Shown in pieces: positions 1 to 7,992 of a stretch of DNA of 64,000 nt (positions are counted from its first letter, which is position 1; every line of letters begins with the position of its first letter). This stretch comes from JANMAT01 sp031359995 (GTDB taxonomy: Bacteria; Actinomycetota; Acidimicrobiia; Acidimicrobiales; Ilumatobacteraceae). The stretch lies in NCBI GenBank assembly GCA_031359995.1, contig JANMAT010000075.1, positions 62,001-126,000 of the forward strand, read 5' to 3'. Both the position numbers and the translations under genes were made by a program. The notes beneath the pieces were generated by a model. The model was given only the letters and a program-made list of their open reading frames with translations. It was not told the origin of the DNA and searched no databases.

Positions 1-105
1 CTCGAGGTCGGCGCGTCCGAGGGCGTCATCGCCGCTCAGACGATCGAGGCGACCTACGAGAGCATCCGCCGCGGTGGCTGGGTCAAGCTGGCGGAGCTCG
101 GCTGA
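1..105 (+). CDS. Gfo/Idh/MocA-type oxidoreductase, C-terminal end only
   Basis: Only the last 34 codons are inside the window, ending with TGA at 103-105. The visible tail contains IEATYESIRRGGWVKL. It has the look of the C-terminal helix and strand of Gfo/Idh/MocA sugar-nucleotide dehydrogenases (an Ala-Tyr-Glu-Ser-Ile-Arg-x-Gly pattern followed by a short hydrophobic strand). The next gene starts 6 bases later and is a sugar-nucleotide-type acetyltransferase. Such pairs occur in the pathway to UDP-2,3-diacetamido sugar acids, where the dehydrogenase oxidises C3 before amination and acetylation. The family call rests on a short tail plus context, so it is tentative. Confidence 0.5.
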   Translation, partial: LEVGASEGVIAAQTIEATYESIRRGGWVKLAELG

Positions 106-111
106 CCATCC

Positions 112-771
112 ATGGCGACGCGCATCCATCCCACCGCCCTCGTCGAGGCCGGCGTCGAGATCGGTGACGGGACCTCGGTGTGGGACAACGTCCACATCCG
201 CGGTCCCGAGACGAGCATCGGCGCCGACTGCATCGTGGGGGAGAAGACCTACATCGCCTACGGGGTCCGCATCGCCGACCGCGTGAAGATCAACGCGTTC
301 GTGTACATCTGCAACGCCGTCGACATCGAGGCCGGCTGCATGATCTCGGCGGGCACGACGTTCACGAACGACCGCTACCCGCGGGCGTGCTCGAACGACC
401 TGGCCGAACTGCGCCCGTCGGAGCCCGACGAGCACACGCTGCCGACGCGGGTGTTGGCGGGCACCACGATCGGGGCCCGGGCCACGATCGGCCCCGGCGT
501 GACCCTGGGGCGCTTCTCCATGGTGGGCATGGCATCGGTGGTGACCCGTTCGGTGCCCGACTTCCACCTGGTCGTCGGGCACCCGGCCCGCACGGTGGCC
601 GTGCTGTGCCGTTGTGGTGAGCCGTTCGCCCGGGTCGGCGACGACGGAGCCGTGCCTGACATCGATGGCGCCACATGTACGGTGTGCGGGTTGCGGTACG
701 CGGTGGCGGGCGGTGCCGTGCGGGAGTTGACGCCTCCCGATGGCGTCGCACCAGGGGTGCAGGAGGGCTGA
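112..771 (+). CDS. Left-handed beta-helix acyltransferase (WlbB/WbpD-like N-acetyltransferase) with C-terminal Cys-rich tail
   Basis: 219 aa. Hexapeptide repeats fill about residues 5-160 (for example VEIGDG, TSIGAD, TTIGAR, ATIGPG), which predicts a trimeric left-handed beta-helix using acetyl-CoA. The substrate is probably the amino group of a nucleotide-linked 3-amino sugar, by analogy with WbpD/WlbB. After the usual end of the family (VVGHPARTV, about 155-163) there is an extra tail with CRCGEPF and CTVCGL. These two Cys pairs could form a small zinc ribbon, a known variant in this family. No clear Shine-Dalgarno precedes the ATG; the gene follows its upstream neighbour by 6 bases. It belongs to the exopolysaccharide locus. 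Confidence 0.85.
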   Translation: MATRIHPTALVEAGVEIGDGTSVWDNVHIRGPETSIGADCIVGEKTYIAYGVRIADRVKINAFVYICNAVDIEAGCMISAGTTFTNDRYPRACSNDLAELRPSEPDEHTLPTRVLAGTTIGARATIGPGVTLGRFSMVGMASVVTRSVPDFHLVVGHPARTVAVLCRCGEPFARVGDDGAVPDIDGATCTVCGLRYAVAGGAVRELTPPDGVAPGVQEG

Positions 772-772
772 A

Positions 773-2077
773 GTGGCTCGTCGAGCGGTGGTCGGTGGTG
801 GTGTGCTGGGGTGCTCGCTCGCGCTCGCCTTCGCTCGCGCCGGAGACGACGTCGTGCTCATCGAGTCGGCGCCCGAGCTCGGCGGTCTGGCCAGCGCGTG
901 GCAGCTCGAGCGGCCCGACGGTGCGACGCTCTCGTGGGACCGGCACTACCACGTCACGTTGCTGAGCGACGCCCGCACGCGGGCGATGCTGGCCGAGCTC
1001 GGCCTGGAGCGCGAGCTGCAGTGGGTCGAGACGAAGACCGGCTACTACGGCCCCGACGGCAACCTCGTCTCGGTGTCCAACAGCCTCGAGTTCCTGAAGC
1101 TGCCCGGCCTGAACCTGGTCGACAAGGCCCGCCTGGCCCTCACCATCATGGTGGGGTCGCGCATCACCGACGGCCGGGCCATGGAGCGCATCGGCGTGCA
1201 GGCCTGGCTCACCAAGTGGTCGGGCCAGCGCACGTTCGAGCGGTTCTGGCTCCCGTTGCTGCGGGCCAAGCTGGGCGACGCCTACCGGCAGGCGTCGGCC
1301 GCGTTCATCTGGGCCACCATCCAGCGCCTGTACGCCGCCCGCCGCAGCGGGCTCAAGAAGGAGATGTTCGGCTTCGTGCCCGGTGGCTACGCCCGGGTCT
1401 TCGAGCGCTTCGGTGAGGTGCTGGCCGAGCGCGGTGTGAAGGTGGAGCTGGCCACCGCGGTGCGGGCCATCACCGCCAACCCGGCCGGCGGTCTGCACGT
1501 GGAGACCGCCGTCGGCGGCTTCGACGTGGACGGTGCCGTCGTGACGTTGGCGGCGCCGCTGGCCGCAGCGATCTGCCCCGACCTAACCGGCGGTGAGCTC
1601 GACCGACTGAACGGCGTCACCTACCAGGGCATCGTGTGCGCGTCGGTGGTGCTGCGCCGCCCCCTCGGTGGCTACTACCTGACGTACATCACCGATCCGG
1701 CCACGCCGTTCACCGCCGTCGTCGAGATGACCGCCTTCGTACCGCCGAGCGAGCTCGCGGGCAACCACCTCGTGTACCTGCCGAAGTACGTGGCCCCCGA
1801 CGACCCGCTGCTCGACGCCGACGACGCCGCGGTGCGGGCGAGCTTCGTGCCCTACCTGAAGCGCATGTACCCCGACCTGCGCGACGACGACGTGCTCGCC
1901 TTCAAGGTGTCGCGCGTGCGCCGTGTGTTCGCCGTGCCCACGCTGCGGTTCTCGGACGTGATGCCGGCCCAGCGCACGTCGATCCCCGGCCTGGAGCTGG
2001 CCGGTTCGGCCCAGCTGCCCTTCGCCACGTTGAACGTGAACGACACCCTGTCACTGCTCGAGGAGCGCCCGGCGTGA
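773..2077 (+). CDS. FAD-dependent oxidoreductase (amine oxidase / protoporphyrinogen oxidase-like)
   Basis: 434 aa from GTG 773. I chose this start because AGGAGG at 761-766 sits 6 bases upstream; a longer reading from 740 would add residues that run through the previous gene. The N-terminus is a Rossmann dinucleotide-binding motif (VVGGGVLG, residues 6-13) followed by the acidic residue of VVLIES. This is typical of the NAD(P)/FAD-dependent amine-oxidase and UDP-galactopyranose-mutase-like superfamily. The C-terminal part (GLELAGSAQLPFATLNVNDTL) has the second FAD-contact region common to this group. Homologues occur in exopolysaccharide loci, but their substrate is not generally known and the sequence does not show it. 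The stop overlaps the next start (GTGA). Confidence 0.75.
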   Translation: MARRAVVGGGVLGCSLALAFARAGDDVVLIESAPELGGLASAWQLERPDGATLSWDRHYHVTLLSDARTRAMLAELGLERELQWVETKTGYYGPDGNLVSVSNSLEFLKLPGLNLVDKARLALTIMVGSRITDGRAMERIGVQAWLTKWSGQRTFERFWLPLLRAKLGDAYRQASAAFIWATIQRLYAARRSGLKKEMFGFVPGGYARVFERFGEVLAERGVKVELATAVRAITANPAGGLHVETAVGGFDVDGAVVTLAAPLAAAICPDLTGGELDRLNGVTYQGIVCASVVLRRPLGGYYLTYITDPATPFTAVVEMTAFVPPSELAGNHLVYLPKYVAPDDPLLDADDAAVRASFVPYLKRMYPDLRDDDVLAFKVSRVRRVFAVPTLRFSDVMPAQRTSIPGLELAGSAQLPFATLNVNDTLSLLEERPA

Positions 2078-3633
2078 AGCCGGTCGCCGACACCTTCACC
2101 GATGCGGCCGATCCGGTGACCCCCCGTCCCGTTGACGATCTTGCCGTGCCCGTCACCGCGCCCGTGCCGGCGCCCGGCGGACGCTTTGCACGGTGGACCG
2201 CGCTCGTCACGCTGCTCGGCGCGATCAACCTGTTCGTCGGCCTCGGCACCAACTCGATCGCCCGGGACGAGGGTTTCAGCATCTCCACGTCGCTGCGCAG
2301 CTGGTCGTCGTTGGCCAAGCTCAGCATCCACACCGAGACGAACGCCTGGCTCTACGCCTTCGCGCTGAAGGCGTGGTCGGCCCTCGGCACCAGCCCCGCC
2401 ATGCTGCGCGTGCCGTCGGCGTTGGCGATGGTCGCCGCCATCCCGCTGACCGCACTGGTGGCCCGCCGGCTGTTCGGTGACCGGGTCGCCCTGTTGGCCG
2501 CTGGTGCGGTGGCGGCCAACGGTGCCGTGCTCATGTTCGCCCAGCAGGTGCGCACCTACGGCTTCGCCGTGGCCCTGGCCCTCGCCGCCATGGTGGCGTT
2601 CCTCGCCGAGGTGACGCGCCCGTCGCGCCGGAACCTGGTGCTCTGGGTGGTGCTGGTGGCCCTCACCGCCCAGACCCAGCTCCACACCGTCACCATCTTC
2701 GTCCCCCAGCTGATCGCCCTGGCGGCGTTGCCGGCGGCCCAGCGGCAGTGGAGGCGTCGCGTGGGCGCGTTGGCCGTGGGCCTGGTGATCGTGTCGCCGG
2801 TGCCCATCATCATCAGCCGCCACGAAGAGGGCCAGGGTCTGTTCAGCCTGCGCCTCGGCGTGTTCCGCGACGTCCTCTACACCTTCACCGGCCGCGGCGG
2901 GGTGCCGGGCGTGCTCGTGTTCGGTGTCGCCGGTCTGGTGCTGCTGGCCCTGACCCGTCGGGCCTGGGACGGCCCCGACGCGTGGCGGCGCTTTGGTCTC
3001 GTGCTCGTGCTGGCGTGGGTCGCCGTGCCGTTCCTGATGCTGTTCGGCGCCTCCCTCGTGCTGCAGCCCACGCTCATCGGCCGCTACCTGTTGTTCTGCG
3101 TGCCGGCCATGGCCATCGCCCTGGGCCTCGCCGCCGACCTGGTGCTGCGTCAGGGGTGGAAGCGGTCGCTGGCCATCGCCGCCGTCGTGGTGCTCGGCGC
3201 CGGCGCCGCCCGCGGTTCGGTGAGCTGGCACGTCGACTCGAAGACCGAGCACTGGGACGAGGTGGCCGCGTACGTGTTCGCCAACGCCCGGGCCACCGAT
3301 CGCCTCGTGGTGGCCAACGACTCGATCCAGCTGTTCTTCGCGTATGAGCGGACGCGGCAGGGCGCCCCGCCCGCTGGCCCGCAGCCCGGCTACCCGGCCG
3401 GCGCCTGGGGCTCGTACCAGACCGGTGACCAGCGCTACGACTCGCCCACCGCCGACGAACTGGCCGTGGCGACGAAGGACGCCCCTCGCGTCTGGGTCGT
3501 CATCGGCCGCCACCACGTGAACACCGAAGTGATGCCCGATCGGCTGAAGGCCCTGGACGCCTCGTTCCGGCTGGTCGAGACGCGCTCCTTCCCCGTCGAC
3601 ATCGACGTGCTGCTGTACGAGCGCACGGCGTGA
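2074..3633 (+). CDS. Polytopic GT-C glycosyltransferase (family 39/83-like)
   Basis: 519 aa from GTG 2074, which overlaps the upstream stop as GTGA and implies translational coupling. After a Pro-rich cytoplasmic N-terminus the protein has about 10-12 hydrophobic segments between residues 43 and 390. It ends in a soluble domain of roughly 130 residues with an intact hydrophilic C-terminus. The first outer loop holds the acidic pair of GT-C enzymes (ARDEGFS, Asp65-Glu66). Such enzymes use polyprenyl-phosphate sugars on the outer face of the membrane. The position in the polysaccharide locus suggests it adds a sugar to the lipid-linked repeat or to a surface protein. Donor and acceptor cannot be read from sequence. 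Confidence 0.8.
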   Translation: MKPVADTFTDAADPVTPRPVDDLAVPVTAPVPAPGGRFARWTALVTLLGAINLFVGLGTNSIARDEGFSISTSLRSWSSLAKLSIHTETNAWLYAFALKAWSALGTSPAMLRVPSALAMVAAIPLTALVARRLFGDRVALLAAGAVAANGAVLMFAQQVRTYGFAVALALAAMVAFLAEVTRPSRRNLVLWVVLVALTAQTQLHTVTIFVPQLIALAALPAAQRQWRRRVGALAVGLVIVSPVPIIISRHEEGQGLFSLRLGVFRDVLYTFTGRGGVPGVLVFGVAGLVLLALTRRAWDGPDAWRRFGLVLVLAWVAVPFLMLFGASLVLQPTLIGRYLLFCVPAMAIALGLAADLVLRQGWKRSLAIAAVVVLGAGAARGSVSWHVDSKTEHWDEVAAYVFANARATDRLVVANDSIQLFFAYERTRQGAPPAGPQPGYPAGAWGSYQTGDQRYDSPTADELAVATKDAPRVWVVIGRHHVNTEVMPDRLKALDASFRLVETRSFPVDIDVLLYERTA

Positions 3634-3655
3634 GCGGGCCGGTCCCACCAACGCC

Positions 3656-4648
3656 ATGACACGACCCCTCGCCTCCCTCTCCCTCGACCTCGACAACCTC
3701 TGGTCGTACCAGATGACCCACGGCGACGCCGGCTGGGACGCGTACGACAGCTACCTCGACGTCCTCGTTCCCCTGGTGCTCGACATGCTGCGCCAGCGCT
3801 CGCTGCGCATCACGTTCTTCGTGGTCGGCCAGGACGCCGCGCTGGCCCGCAACCACGACGCCATCGCCGCACTGGCCCACGACGGTCACGAGATCGGCAA
3901 CCACTCGTTCCGGCATCAGCCCTGGCTCCACCGCTACACGATCGGCGAGATCAACGACGAGCTGGCGCGCGCCGAAGACGCCCTCGGTGCCGTCACCGGC
4001 CGGCGCCTCCGCGGCTTCCGTGGCCCCGGCTACAGCCTCTCCGGTGACGTGCTGCGCGTGCTGGTCGACCGCGGGTACGCGTACGACTGCTCCACGCTGC
4101 CCACGGTGATCGGCCCGCTGGCGCGCTGGTACTACTTCCGTTCGGCCAAGCTCACCGCCGAGCAGCGCGCCGAGCGGTCCATGCTCTTCGGCGGCGCCCG
4201 CGAGGGGCTGCGCCCGCTGAAGCCCTACGAGTGGCAGGTCGGCGACGACCGGCTGCTCGAGATCCCGGTCACCACCATGCCGCTGGCCCGCGTGCCCATG
4301 CACGTGAGCTACGTGCTCTACCTGGCCGGTCCGTCGCCGGCGCTGGCCCGGCAGTACTTCGCCAACGCGCTGCGCATGTGCCGCCTGCGCGGGGTGGAGC
4401 CGTCGATCCTGCTGCACCCGCTCGACTTCCTGGGCGCCGACGACGTCGACAGCCTGAGCTTCTTCCCCGGCATGGCCATGAAGGGCTCGGCCAAGCGGGC
4501 CGTGGTGGCCGCCTGCCTCGACGAGTTGCACGCCCAGTTCGACGTGGTGCCCATGGAGACCCACGCCCACGCCATCCGCCAGCGGGGCGGATCGCTGCGC
4601 GTCGTGCCGTCGAGCGCGGCGACGCCCGTGCTGGAGAGGGCGTCGTGA
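3656..4648 (+). CDS. Polysaccharide deacetylase (NodB fold)
   Basis: 330 aa. NodB-homology elements are clear: an early acidic motif (SLDLDN), the metal-binding HEIGNHSFRH (His-x5-His arrangement), and FRGPGYS. The C-terminal part is the extended form seen in carbohydrate esterase family 4 proteins of exopolysaccharide loci (DUF3473-like). The predicted reaction is metal-dependent removal of N- or O-acetyl groups from a sugar polymer or lipid-linked precursor. No signal peptide is seen, so it may act in the cytoplasm or at the membrane. It starts 22 bases after the glycosyltransferase and overlaps the next gene by 4 bases (GTGA), so all three are probably co-translated. Confidence 0.88.
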   Translation: MTRPLASLSLDLDNLWSYQMTHGDAGWDAYDSYLDVLVPLVLDMLRQRSLRITFFVVGQDAALARNHDAIAALAHDGHEIGNHSFRHQPWLHRYTIGEINDELARAEDALGAVTGRRLRGFRGPGYSLSGDVLRVLVDRGYAYDCSTLPTVIGPLARWYYFRSAKLTAEQRAERSMLFGGAREGLRPLKPYEWQVGDDRLLEIPVTTMPLARVPMHVSYVLYLAGPSPALARQYFANALRMCRLRGVEPSILLHPLDFLGADDVDSLSFFPGMAMKGSAKRAVVAACLDELHAQFDVVPMETHAHAIRQRGGSLRVVPSSAATPVLERAS

Positions 4649-5763
4649 CCGCGCTCGATCCCGCAGCCCGCGCCGCCGGCGAGCCGCTGGAGCCGACCGA
4701 CGGCCGACCGCTCGTGTCGGTCGTGATCCCGGCCTACAACGAGGCCCTGCTGATCATGGCCTCGCTCACCGAGATCTACACGTACATGCAGGGTCTGTCG
4801 CAGTACCGATTCGAGCTGCTGGTGGTGGACGACGGGTCCACAGACGAGACCTACGCGATCGCCGAGGCGTTCGCCGCGACCCGTCCCGAGGTCGTGGTGC
4901 TGCGCCATCTCGTGAACTTCCGGCTCGGCCAGGCGCTGCGCTTCGGTTTCTCGAGCTCGAAGGGCGACTACGTGGTGGCGTTCGACTCCGATCTGTCGTA
5001 TGCACCCGAGCACATCGGGCGCATGCTCGAGACGCTCCAGACCGAGCATGCGCGGGTCGTCATCGCGTCGCCCTACATGAAGGGTGGCCGCACCACCTCC
5101 ATCCCGTTCATGCGCAAGGCCATGAGCCATGGTGTGAACCGCTTGCTCGCGGCGGCGAGTCAGGGCGATCTGGCCACGGTCACCGGCATGGTTCGGGCCT
5201 ACGACGGACCGTTCGTGCGGAGCCTGAACCTGAAGGCCATGGGTCCCGAGATCAACACCGAGATCCTCTACAAGGCTCAGGTGATGCGAGCCCGCGTCGT
5301 CGAGATCCCGGCCCACCTCGACTGGTCGAACCAGACCGAGCGGATGAAGTTGCGCCGGGTCAGTCTGAAGGTGAGCACCACCTCGAAGCTGCTGATGTTC
5401 GCCAGCTTCCTGTTCCGGCCCCTCATGTTCTTCTTCGTACCCGGACTGCTGTTGCTGGCCCTGTCGGCGTGGACGCTCGGATCGGTCGCCTTCGGGGTGC
5501 TGGACCACTTCAAGGAAGGCGTCGGAAGCTTCGACAGCCACCTCACCCACGCCTTCGCCCAGACGTACGCCGAACGGCCCCACAGCTTCATCATCGGGGG
5601 CCTGGCCTTCGTGGTGGCGGTGCAGCTCATCACCCTCGGACTGCTGGCCACCCAGAACAAGCGGTACTTCGAGGAGCTGTTCCACATGGGCACGAACAGC
5701 CGCCGTCAGCTCGACGACCTCCACGAGCGCATCGAGCGCCTCGAGGCACTGCGCGACACCTGA
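4645..5763 (+). CDS. Family 2 glycosyltransferase with C-terminal membrane segments
   Basis: 372 aa from GTG 4645, overlapping the upstream TGA. The GT-A fold is evident from VSVVIPAYNE (about residues 22-31), VVDDGSTDE and the metal-binding FDSDLS. Two C-terminal transmembrane helices follow at about 260-285 and 310-335, and the protein ends in a short charged tail that may form a coiled coil (DDLHERIERLEAL). This architecture is that of DPM1/GtrB-like enzymes, which move a sugar from a nucleotide donor to polyprenyl phosphate or extend a lipid-linked glycan. It would be a natural donor-maker for the GT-C enzyme two genes upstream. The specific sugar is unknown. Confidence 0.9.
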   Translation: MTALDPAARAAGEPLEPTDGRPLVSVVIPAYNEALLIMASLTEIYTYMQGLSQYRFELLVVDDGSTDETYAIAEAFAATRPEVVVLRHLVNFRLGQALRFGFSSSKGDYVVAFDSDLSYAPEHIGRMLETLQTEHARVVIASPYMKGGRTTSIPFMRKAMSHGVNRLLAAASQGDLATVTGMVRAYDGPFVRSLNLKAMGPEINTEILYKAQVMRARVVEIPAHLDWSNQTERMKLRRVSLKVSTTSKLLMFASFLFRPLMFFFVPGLLLLALSAWTLGSVAFGVLDHFKEGVGSFDSHLTHAFAQTYAERPHSFIIGGLAFVVAVQLITLGLLATQNKRYFEELFHMGTNSRRQLDDLHERIERLEALRDT

Positions 5764-5811
5764 GATCCGCGACGACCCAGATCCGCGACGACCCAGATCC
5801 CGATCGTCGCG
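5763..5811 (+). repeat. Two tandem 16-bp repeats plus inverted partner
   Basis: AGATCCGCGACGACCC occurs at 5763-5778 and again, exactly, at 5779-5794. A third partial copy begins at 5795 and runs into CGATCGTCGCG. CGCGACGA (5784-5791, also 5768-5775) can pair with TCGTCGCG (5804-5811), so either repeat copy can form an 8-bp stem with the same right arm. It lies just after a glycosyltransferase stop and before a TAGCCT (5814-5819) that could be the -10 of the next gene. It could be a terminator without a U-tract or a regulator site. Confidence 0.6.
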
Positions 5812-5863
5812 TTAGCCTGGCGGGGCCATCCACCCTGCGGGCGGGACCCAGGAGGCCAGCTGC

Positions 5864-7756
5864 ATGTCCGACGATTCCCCGATCATCCTCGTCGACGCGT
5901 CCGGTGAGGCCGCGCTCGGCACCACCCCCGACGCCCAGCGGCGCCGACGGGCCCGGGGCACGTTGGCCGTGCTCATCCTGCTCAGCACAGGCGGCATCGT
6001 CGCGGTGCGGGCCCTGAACGACGCCACCCCCACCGAGGTGCGCGACGCGGTGCCGGCCGCCCGCCCCAGCCTCGACGGGCCGGTCGACGTGAACGCCAGC
6101 ACGGCCAAGGCCCGGCGCGTCACCCAGCCCAGTGGTGCCGACGGGGTGGGCGCCGGCGCGTTCGACGCCGGCCCCACCAACGCTGCCGCGCCCGCCGGGG
6201 TGCGGGCCGCGGCCGGCACGTCCGTCCAGGCCGCCATCGACGCCGCCGGCCCCGGTGGCACGGTGGTGATCGGCGCCGGAGTGCACCGCGACCAGTTCGA
6301 CCTGCGGCCCCGCAACGACCAGACGATCGTGGGCGAGCCGGGCGCCATCCTGAACGGCAGCCGGGTCGTCAGCGGCTTCAGTTCGTCGGGCTCCACCTGG
6401 GTGGCCGGCGGTCAGCCCACCGCAGTGCCCGCCACCAGCGCGCCGTGCCTGGCCGGCTTCGTCCGCTGCGGCTCGCCCGACGATCTCTTCTACGACTCCC
6501 GCCCGCTCAAGCGCGTCGACCGCGCCGGTGCGGTGGTGGCCGACACGTGGTTCTACGACTACGCGGGCGGTCTGGTCGTCGTCGGCAACAACCCGAACGG
6601 GCACACCGTCGAGCTCTCGGTGCCCGGCCAGCACGCGTTCGTGGCCGACCAGGGTCGCGGTGGCAACGGGGTCACCCTCACCAACGTGGTCGTCGAGAAG
6701 TACGGCACCCCGGCCCAGGAGTGCGCGGTCATGACGGTCGACGCCGGCGGCGGCTACAAGAACGTCCTCGACCCGAACAACGGCACGAGCGGCGGGTGGA
6801 CGATCACCAACAGCACGTTCCGGTTCAACCACGGCTGTGGCGTGTTCGCCGGGCCGGGCACGGTGGTGTCCACCAACCAGCTCGTCGACAACGGCCAGCT
6901 GGGGGTGAAGGGCGCCGGTCGCAACGTGCGCATCGTGCGCAACCAGATCGGCCGCAACAACTTCGCCGGGCACGACACCTACTGGGAGGCCGGCGGTACG
7001 AAGTTCTTCAACGCCGTCAGCCTGTACTTCGGCTACAACCACGTGTTCGACAACGTCGGCTCGGGGGCGTGGACCGACTACTCGCTGTTCGAGATCGCCT
7101 TCGACCACAACACCTTCGAACGCAACAACGAGGGCGGCATCTCGGCCGAGATGACGCTGTCGGGCTCCATCACCTTCAACGAGTTCTTCGACAACGACGT
7201 CAACAACATCGGCGACGCCGGCAAGACCCACGGCGGCATCTTCCTGTTCAACGCCTCGAACTTCGACGTGAGCGGCAACCTGCTGCGGGGCAACAACGGT
7301 GGGATCATCGCCCAGGTCCAGGACCGTGGCTGCGTCGGCGCCAACATCACCCAGCTCCAGGGCCAGTGCCCGGCCGGCGCCCAGGTGGGCTCCATCAACG
7401 GCACGAAGGTGCACGACAACGTCATCGAGCTCGACAAGGGGTTCTCCGGACTGCTCGTGCTGCCGTACGCCGACCACCCGCCCTACGCCCAGGTGCCGGT
7501 CTCCTGGGCCATCAGCCAGTTCAAGGCCATCTCGTTCGACGACAACGTGTACGCCGGCAGTGGGTTCGACAGCAGCCGGGGCACGAACGGCAACGTGTTC
7601 GACGTGAAGACCAACCGCTTCGTGTGGGGCTTCCCCAGCGGCTTCAGCACCGATCCCAACGTCATCTGGTCGTGGATCGATCGGCGCTTCCTCGGTTTCG
7701 CCGATTGGCAGGCCTTTGCCGGTCAGGACGCCCACGGGGTGCTTCGCAGTCCTTGA
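5864..7756 (+). CDS. Membrane-anchored or secreted right-handed beta-helix protein
   Basis: 630 aa. AGGAGG precedes the ATG by about 9 bases. A single hydrophobic segment (about residues 28-49) after a short basic stretch is a signal anchor. From about residue 115 the sequence has the features of pectate-lyase-like parallel beta-helices: the onset AAIDAAGPGGTVVIGAGVH and many Asn-rich coils such as NNFAG, NNEGG and NNGG. Such proteins bind, cleave or epimerise polysaccharides outside the cell. In this locus it could be a lyase or C5-epimerase acting on a uronate-containing polymer. That is an inference from context (a GDP-mannose/UDP-glucose dehydrogenase is nearby); catalytic residues are not identifiable by eye. 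Confidence 0.78.
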   Translation: MSDDSPIILVDASGEAALGTTPDAQRRRRARGTLAVLILLSTGGIVAVRALNDATPTEVRDAVPAARPSLDGPVDVNASTAKARRVTQPSGADGVGAGAFDAGPTNAAAPAGVRAAAGTSVQAAIDAAGPGGTVVIGAGVHRDQFDLRPRNDQTIVGEPGAILNGSRVVSGFSSSGSTWVAGGQPTAVPATSAPCLAGFVRCGSPDDLFYDSRPLKRVDRAGAVVADTWFYDYAGGLVVVGNNPNGHTVELSVPGQHAFVADQGRGGNGVTLTNVVVEKYGTPAQECAVMTVDAGGGYKNVLDPNNGTSGGWTITNSTFRFNHGCGVFAGPGTVVSTNQLVDNGQLGVKGAGRNVRIVRNQIGRNNFAGHDTYWEAGGTKFFNAVSLYFGYNHVFDNVGSGAWTDYSLFEIAFDHNTFERNNEGGISAEMTLSGSITFNEFFDNDVNNIGDAGKTHGGIFLFNASNFDVSGNLLRGNNGGIIAQVQDRGCVGANITQLQGQCPAGAQVGSINGTKVHDNVIELDKGFSGLLVLPYADHPPYAQVPVSWAISQFKAISFDDNVYAGSGFDSSRGTNGNVFDVKTNRFVWGFPSGFSTDPNVIWSWIDRRFLGFADWQAFAGQDAHGVLRSP

Positions 7757-7911
7757 CGACGTCCGGCCACGCGGTGTGGCGGCCGACCGGTCCCCGTGGC
7801 ACCGCGACCTCTCGCGGTTCCATAACCTGGCAGAGCCGGGTCGTGCAGTTCCCGGTACCCTGTGCGCCCTCGGGGGCGCCCCGACGCGGCTGGAGCGGCA
7901 TCAACGTGATC

Positions 7912-7992
7912 ATGACGAGACGGCTCGACGAGCACACGGGTGAGGCACCCGCACGCGCCGTCGCACCGTCGCCGGCGGTCCGGCCGTCATGA
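7912..7992 (+). CDS. Possible 26-codon leader ORF upstream of the polymerase gene
   Basis: ATG at 7912 opens a short frame whose stop (7990-7992) overlaps the start of the O-antigen-polymerase gene as ATGA. The peptide begins MTRRLDEHTGEAPARAV and is hydrophilic. Its Shine-Dalgarno match (GGAG near 7892) is far and weak, so it may not be translated. The rest of the 232-base gap (7757-7988) holds only weak -10-like hexamers (TAACCT 7823-7828, TACCCT 7856-7861). The ATGA overlap is the only positive sign. Confidence 0.25.
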   Translation: MTRRLDEHTGEAPARAVAPSPAVRPS

